DNA of 64,000 nt from Prevotella sp. E2-28 (GTDB lineage: Bacteria; Bacteroidota; Bacteroidia; Bacteroidales; Bacteroidaceae), in contig NZ_CP091788.1 in the NCBI RefSeq assembly GCF_022024055.1, positions 1,178,001 through 1,242,000 on the forward strand, given 5' to 3'. Shown here piece after piece: positions 60,920 through 64,000 of the stretch (positions within the stretch are counted from its first letter, which is position 1; each line of letters opens with the position of its first letter). The translations under genes were made by a program, and so were the position numbers. Under the pieces are notes generated by a model, which was not told where the DNA came from, did no database searches, and was given only the letters and a program-made list of their open reading frames with translations.

Positions 60920-61189
60920 ATGAGCATAGAAGAGGTAATAGACAGGGCTGTGCAACTGAATCAAGAAATTGAGATTGAGTATTGTACTAGGAATGGCAGA
61001 ATATTTACATGTAGAATCGCTGACATAAGATATTTCAACTACTACGGGGGAATGTATATTCAGGCATATTGACTCGATATGGGTGAAGAGCGGACGTTTA
61101 AAGTCAGCAGAATTCTATGTGTCAACGGTCACTCTTTCTCTCGAATATTTTGGAAACAAATAGGTGATGATTTTAAAAGAATTTATTAA
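60920..61189 (+). pseudogene. Short WYL-domain protein interrupted by an in-frame TGA
   Basis: From the ATG at 60920 one frame reads SIEEVIDRAVQLNQEIEIEY, RNGRIFTCRIADIRYFNYYG and GMYIQAY, then TGA (61070-61072), then continues LDMGEERTFKVSRILCVNG to a TAA at 61187-61189. Both sides match a WYL domain, and the position after AY is usually Cys, His or Asp in that motif, so TGC or TGT to TGA is the likely change. Without the stop it would be an 89-residue free-standing WYL domain. Starts 4 bases after dnaB. Confidence 0.65.
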
Positions 61190-61200
61190 CGAGTAGCAAT

Positions 61201-61776
61201 ATGGAATGGCATATAATAGGAATTTTAGCTTTTATAGTGATATACAACCTCTATCGCTACTATCATGAGGATAATGATAACGATTATTGTCCTGTTACAG
61301 CAACTACACCAGAAAATAATCATATAGAAGAAACGCGTATGGAAGAGACAATAAGCACAAGGCAATTGGCTTTAAAAACCATTGAGAATATTGGGAGTAA
61401 GCCAGAATACACTGAAGAGGGACGGATTCAGTTTGAGTATCAGGGAGTGATATTCCTGATGGAGGCAGTTAATGACTGTATGTTTGTGAATCTGATATGG
61501 CCTTGGTGTCATAGCTTCTCTAAATTCGACATTGACGAGTTCGCAAGGGTTCGCCAGGTGGTGAATGACATAAATATGCGGGGTACTTTGTCTGTGTTTT
61601 ATGGTATAACGGATTCGGATGACGTGGCTGTACACATCAAGAAACACTTTCTGTTTGTGGAGCAGATACCTGATTTGGAAGGCTATTTGAAGTTAACGCT
61701 GGATAGTTTCTTCAGGACAGCCAGAACATTGGACATAGAAGTCGAGAAATGCAGATTACAGGAGTGTGAGCGATAA
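61201..61776 (+). CDS. Membrane-anchored YbjN-like protein
   Basis: 191 residues. One N-terminal membrane helix (WHIIGILAFIVIYNLYRYY), a polar linker, then a domain with FEYQGVIFLMEAVNDCMFVN, FDIDEFARVRQVVNDIN and a late helix (YLKLTLDSFFRTARTLDIEV). The fold pattern resembles YbjN/type III secretion chaperone-like proteins; this is a weak assignment. It lies 11 bases after the interrupted WYL gene. Confidence 0.6.
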   Translation: MEWHIIGILAFIVIYNLYRYYHEDNDNDYCPVTATTPENNHIEETRMEETISTRQLALKTIENIGSKPEYTEEGRIQFEYQGVIFLMEAVNDCMFVNLIWPWCHSFSKFDIDEFARVRQVVNDINMRGTLSVFYGITDSDDVAVHIKKHFLFVEQIPDLEGYLKLTLDSFFRTARTLDIEVEKCRLQECER

Positions 61777-61793
61777 TTTTGAGAATAATTTAG

Positions 61794-61898
61794 TAACTTT
61801 GCGCTGTCAACAGCGCGAGGCTGCTTACGCTCGGCAAATGAAAGCTGGCTTTCTTTGCTCTCGCTTAATCGCAGCCTTGTCAACAAAAATTGGAAACG
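61794..61898 (+). promoter_or_regulatory. Promoter and structured leader of the ADP-ribosylglycohydrolase gene
   Basis: TAACTTTG box at 61794-61801, overlapped by a GCGCTGT-CA-ACAGCGC palindrome (61801-61816). Then AGGCTGC (61818-61824) pairs with GCAGCCT (61871-61877), enclosing an inner stem GCAAATGAAAGC / GCTTTCTTTGC with one bulged T. About 90 nt of nested pairing before the ATG is unusual here and suggests a regulatory RNA. Confidence 0.5.
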
Positions 61899-63113
61899 AT
61901 GGGAAAAGTAAAAATGTTAGGAGCACTGGTAGGTGATATTATCGGATCAACCTATGAATGGTACAACACAAAGAGGACAGACTTTGAGTTGTTTGAGAAA
62001 GGATGCCGTTTTACGGATGATTCTGTGATGACGCTGGCTGTGGCGAAATGGTTAATTGAGGACAAAGGCCATAGTGCGGCCCAACTTATAAAATGTATGC
62101 AGGAGTTGGGAAGAAAACATCCTGATGCTGGCTATGGGGGACATTTCTATTCATGGCTATTTGCCAAGAATCCCCAGCCCTATAATAGTTGGGGCAATGG
62201 GGCAGGAATGCGTGTGAGTCCTGTGGGATTGTATGCTAAAACGTTGGAAGATGCTTTGGAATTAGCAGAGATTACGGCATCTGTAAGCCATAACCATCCT
62301 GAAGGGGTAAAAGGTGCACAGGCAATTGCCACGAGTGTATTCCTCTGTAAACAGGGTAAGTCAAAGCAGGAAATAAAGGAGTATGTTGAGCAAACGTTTG
62401 GCTATAATCTACATCGTACTATTGCTGAGATTCGCCCAAGATATGGATTCGATGTTTCGTGTCAGGGCAGTGTTCCTGAGGCTATCATTGCGTTTTTGGA
62501 GGGAAATTCGTTTGAGGAAGTCATTCGTCTGGCGATTTCTCTTGGCGGCGACTCTGACACCATTGGCTGTATGGCAGGAGCTATTGCTGCTTGTCGATAT
62601 CCAATTCCTGAGGAGATTACAGAACGATGCGACAGCCTTTTGACTGAAGACTTACGAGATGTTAAGGATAAGTTTTGTGACTTCATCGACAAAAGGAGTC
62701 CTTATGTTAAAAAGTTGACAAGGGAAAATTATAAAGAATGTATAGGTTTGGACATTATTGCTTTCTCATCTGCTGCTCCTGGTGCAATGGGGGATGCTGG
62801 TGCAGTTGAAGTGGTAACGTCTAAGGGAGAGGTGTACTATGCTAATCCTTTTTATGAAGACATAGAAATGGAACAGGTATTTGAGGTTTGTCCACCATTA
62901 TCCGAATGTCGATTTGGAGTCTTTGGCGGAGGCGTTATACCAGAAGGATGGAAAACTATATATCTTGGATTTGGCAATCATCTTGTCCTACATGAGTCTA
63001 TCAGTGAAGATTTTCGTAAAGAAGCAGAGCTGTCGGAAATCAAAGAATTAGGTGACCTCTATAACAAATGGATGGATGTCGTAAGGAGAATATTAGCTAA
63101 CAGAAATGCTTAA
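61899..63113 (+). CDS. ADP-ribosylglycohydrolase family protein with C-terminal extension
   Basis: 404 residues from the ATG at 61899 (the TTG at 61890 is in the leader). DraG/ARH fold, residues 1-270: LGALVGDIIGSTYEW, CRFTDDSVMTLAVAKWL (first metal pair), SVSHNHPEGVKGAQAIA and LGGDSDTIGCMAGAIA (second metal site). All metal ligands are present. The last 120 residues (AVEVVTSKGEVYYANPFYED, FGVFGGGVIPEGW) are an extra domain I cannot name. It removes ADP-ribose from proteins or nucleic acids and could reverse a toxin's mark. Confidence 0.88.
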   Translation: MGKVKMLGALVGDIIGSTYEWYNTKRTDFELFEKGCRFTDDSVMTLAVAKWLIEDKGHSAAQLIKCMQELGRKHPDAGYGGHFYSWLFAKNPQPYNSWGNGAGMRVSPVGLYAKTLEDALELAEITASVSHNHPEGVKGAQAIATSVFLCKQGKSKQEIKEYVEQTFGYNLHRTIAEIRPRYGFDVSCQGSVPEAIIAFLEGNSFEEVIRLAISLGGDSDTIGCMAGAIAACRYPIPEEITERCDSLLTEDLRDVKDKFCDFIDKRSPYVKKLTRENYKECIGLDIIAFSSAAPGAMGDAGAVEVVTSKGEVYYANPFYEDIEMEQVFEVCPPLSECRFGVFGGGVIPEGWKTIYLGFGNHLVLHESISEDFRKEAELSEIKELGDLYNKWMDVVRRILANRNA

Positions 63114-64000
63114 AGCTAAAACGATAAAGAGAATGGTAATCATATGTCTGATAGTTGCAATCCTTATAACAGTTAAGGTTATTTGGGTGGTAAGTGCGAC
63201 TATCGGACATGGCTCTTTAGAAGGAGAACGAAAAGAGATTGTCCATCGGGCGAACTATCTCACCTCAATGGTCTGCACTACTCCACAGGATTTACTCAAC
63301 GAAATGCCAAGTGGTATTGGTGAGCAGTTCCAAGGTGAGTGGGCTTTATACACATGCTCCATGACATCGGCAGCATTGGCAAATATTGCCATTCTTTATC
63401 CTCAGAATAAGGAACTATCCATCAAGTTCATTGGACAGATAATAGATATTGCAATGTCCGAAGAAATACGGGAATACGACAGGCTACGCTGGAGAGAAGA
63501 CCCGATGGATGGCATCTATGGTAATCTGAGCCACATCTCATATTATAGCCATTTAGCATGGATGATTAGCAGATACAAGCAAATTGGTGGTGATAATAAA
63601 TATGACGGACAATACCATACACTCTGTAGGTCAATGAATAGAAGAATTCTCGAAAGTCCCATAATGAATCTGCCAACATATCCAGGAGAATCCATCTACA
63701 TACCCGATATGTTGGTGGCTATAGTGGCATTGAATAATTATGCCAGCCAATATAATGGTGAGTATTCCTCAACTGTGAAGCTTTGGGTTGAAAGGGCAAA
63801 GAAAGATTGGATTGACAAAGAAACTGGACTGTTGGCATCGTTTCTTGTGCATAATGGGAATAGCGCAGAGATTGAGCCACCAGTGAAAGGCTCTTATTCT
63901 GCATTGAATTGTTACTATCTGTCATTGGTTGATCCAGATTTTGCTAAGGAACAATATGAATGCCTTAAAAAGAACTTTAGGCAGAGTTTTCCATTTGCAG
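63106..64000 (+). CDS. Membrane-anchored hypothetical protein, cut by window edge
   Basis: ATG at 63106, overlapping the previous stop by 8 bases; open to the window end (298 codons seen). One N-terminal helix (MVIICLIVAILITVKVIWVV), then a soluble part rich in Trp and Tyr with repeated helical hairpins: QFQGEWALYTCSMTSAALAN, GNLSHISYYSHLAWMISRYK, LPTYPGESIYIPDMLVAIVA. The pattern suggests an alpha/alpha-toroid domain outside the membrane. Family not recognised. Confidence 0.65.
   Translation, partial: MLKAKTIKRMVIICLIVAILITVKVIWVVSATIGHGSLEGERKEIVHRANYLTSMVCTTPQDLLNEMPSGIGEQFQGEWALYTCSMTSAALANIAILYPQNKELSIKFIGQIIDIAMSEEIREYDRLRWREDPMDGIYGNLSHISYYSHLAWMISRYKQIGGDNKYDGQYHTLCRSMNRRILESPIMNLPTYPGESIYIPDMLVAIVALNNYASQYNGEYSSTVKLWVERAKKDWIDKETGLLASFLVHNGNSAEIEPPVKGSYSALNCYYLSLVDPDFAKEQYECLKKNFRQSFPFA

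Noticed and set aside
32429..61189. Alternative genetic code with TGA as sense codon
   Set aside because: Many intact genes end in TGA (for example the Nudix gene at 3668, jetA, jetC and the 194-residue receiver protein), so TGA is a stop here. The two in-frame TGAs are better explained by point mutation or sequencing error.
60920..61189. Selenocysteine at the TGA of the WYL fragment
   Set aside because: No SECIS-like stem directly after the TGA was recognised and no sel genes are in the window. Kept only as a test in the findings.

Overview
ORGANISM. The window looks like chromosomal DNA of a gut or rumen Bacteroidetes, most likely Prevotella or a close relative. Almost every gene start is preceded within 5-40 bases by the Bacteroidetes -7 box TAnnTTTG (usually TATCTTTG, TAACTTTG or TACCTTTG), and Shine-Dalgarno sequences are nearly absent. 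The gene content also fits: a hybrid histidine kinase, a GH27 alpha-galactosidase with a Prevotella-type C-terminal sorting tail, small secreted esterases, and a TolC/HlyD/MFS efflux operon. Several listed starts are placed downstream of the longest possible start because the promoter lies inside the longer reading frame. LEFT PART, 1-20960 (mostly core genes). Hybrid sensor kinase (cut by the window edge), Hsp20, a YgjP-type metallopeptidase, a Nudix gene coupled to a DUF3427-type helicase that is split by a frameshift, an apparently decayed polyvalent kinase-like gene, a repeat-rich 0.5 kb spacer, ammonium transporter, cyclophilin, membrane metallophosphoesterase, thioredoxin-like protein, SDR oxidoreductase, RidA, an efflux operon behind a long structured leader, an acyl-CoA thioesterase and DinB. 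MIDDLE, 21010-34127 (all minus strand). A run of small-molecule and carbohydrate genes: alpha/beta hydrolase, sugar O-acetyltransferase, SMR transporter, GH27, two Fe-S flavodoxin-like proteins, acyl-ACP thioesterase, MmcQ, an acyltransferase-fold protein, esterases and a GH106-like protein. Six copies of a 14-bp palindrome sit at gene junctions in this block. It also contains broken genes: an SMR gene reduced to its two ends and a DUF1349 lipoprotein with a stop right after the lipobox cysteine. RIGHT PART, 34658-64000 (all plus strand; defence and conflict island). An XRE regulator precedes a four-gene Wadjet-type SMC system (jetABCD), then an AlbA-type ATP-binding regulator, an unknown gene and a second Nudix gene. 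From 44.0 to 57 kb, five separate transcription units carry the same 15-bp palindromic operator (consensus CGAACATAGRGTTCG), each ending exactly 11 bp before the -7 box. The first unit encodes a WYL-domain regulator, a TPR protein and a RecD-like helicase. The others encode an unknown protein, a pair of FISUMP-like paralogues, a retron operon and a cytosolic leucine-rich-repeat protein. The retron has an ncRNA with a perfect 12-bp a1/a2 pairing, a YADD reverse transcriptase, an unknown 414-residue protein, a degenerate receiver-like protein, and a 584-residue protein with two receiver-like regions and a C-terminal HEPN-type RN-x4-H motif. I know of no described retron with that accessory set, so this co-regulated island is the best candidate for an undescribed system. 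The window ends with a VWA protein, DnaB, a WYL-like gene interrupted by TGA, an ADP-ribosylglycohydrolase and the start of a membrane-anchored unknown. No tRNA, rRNA, CRISPR array or intact insertion sequence was seen.
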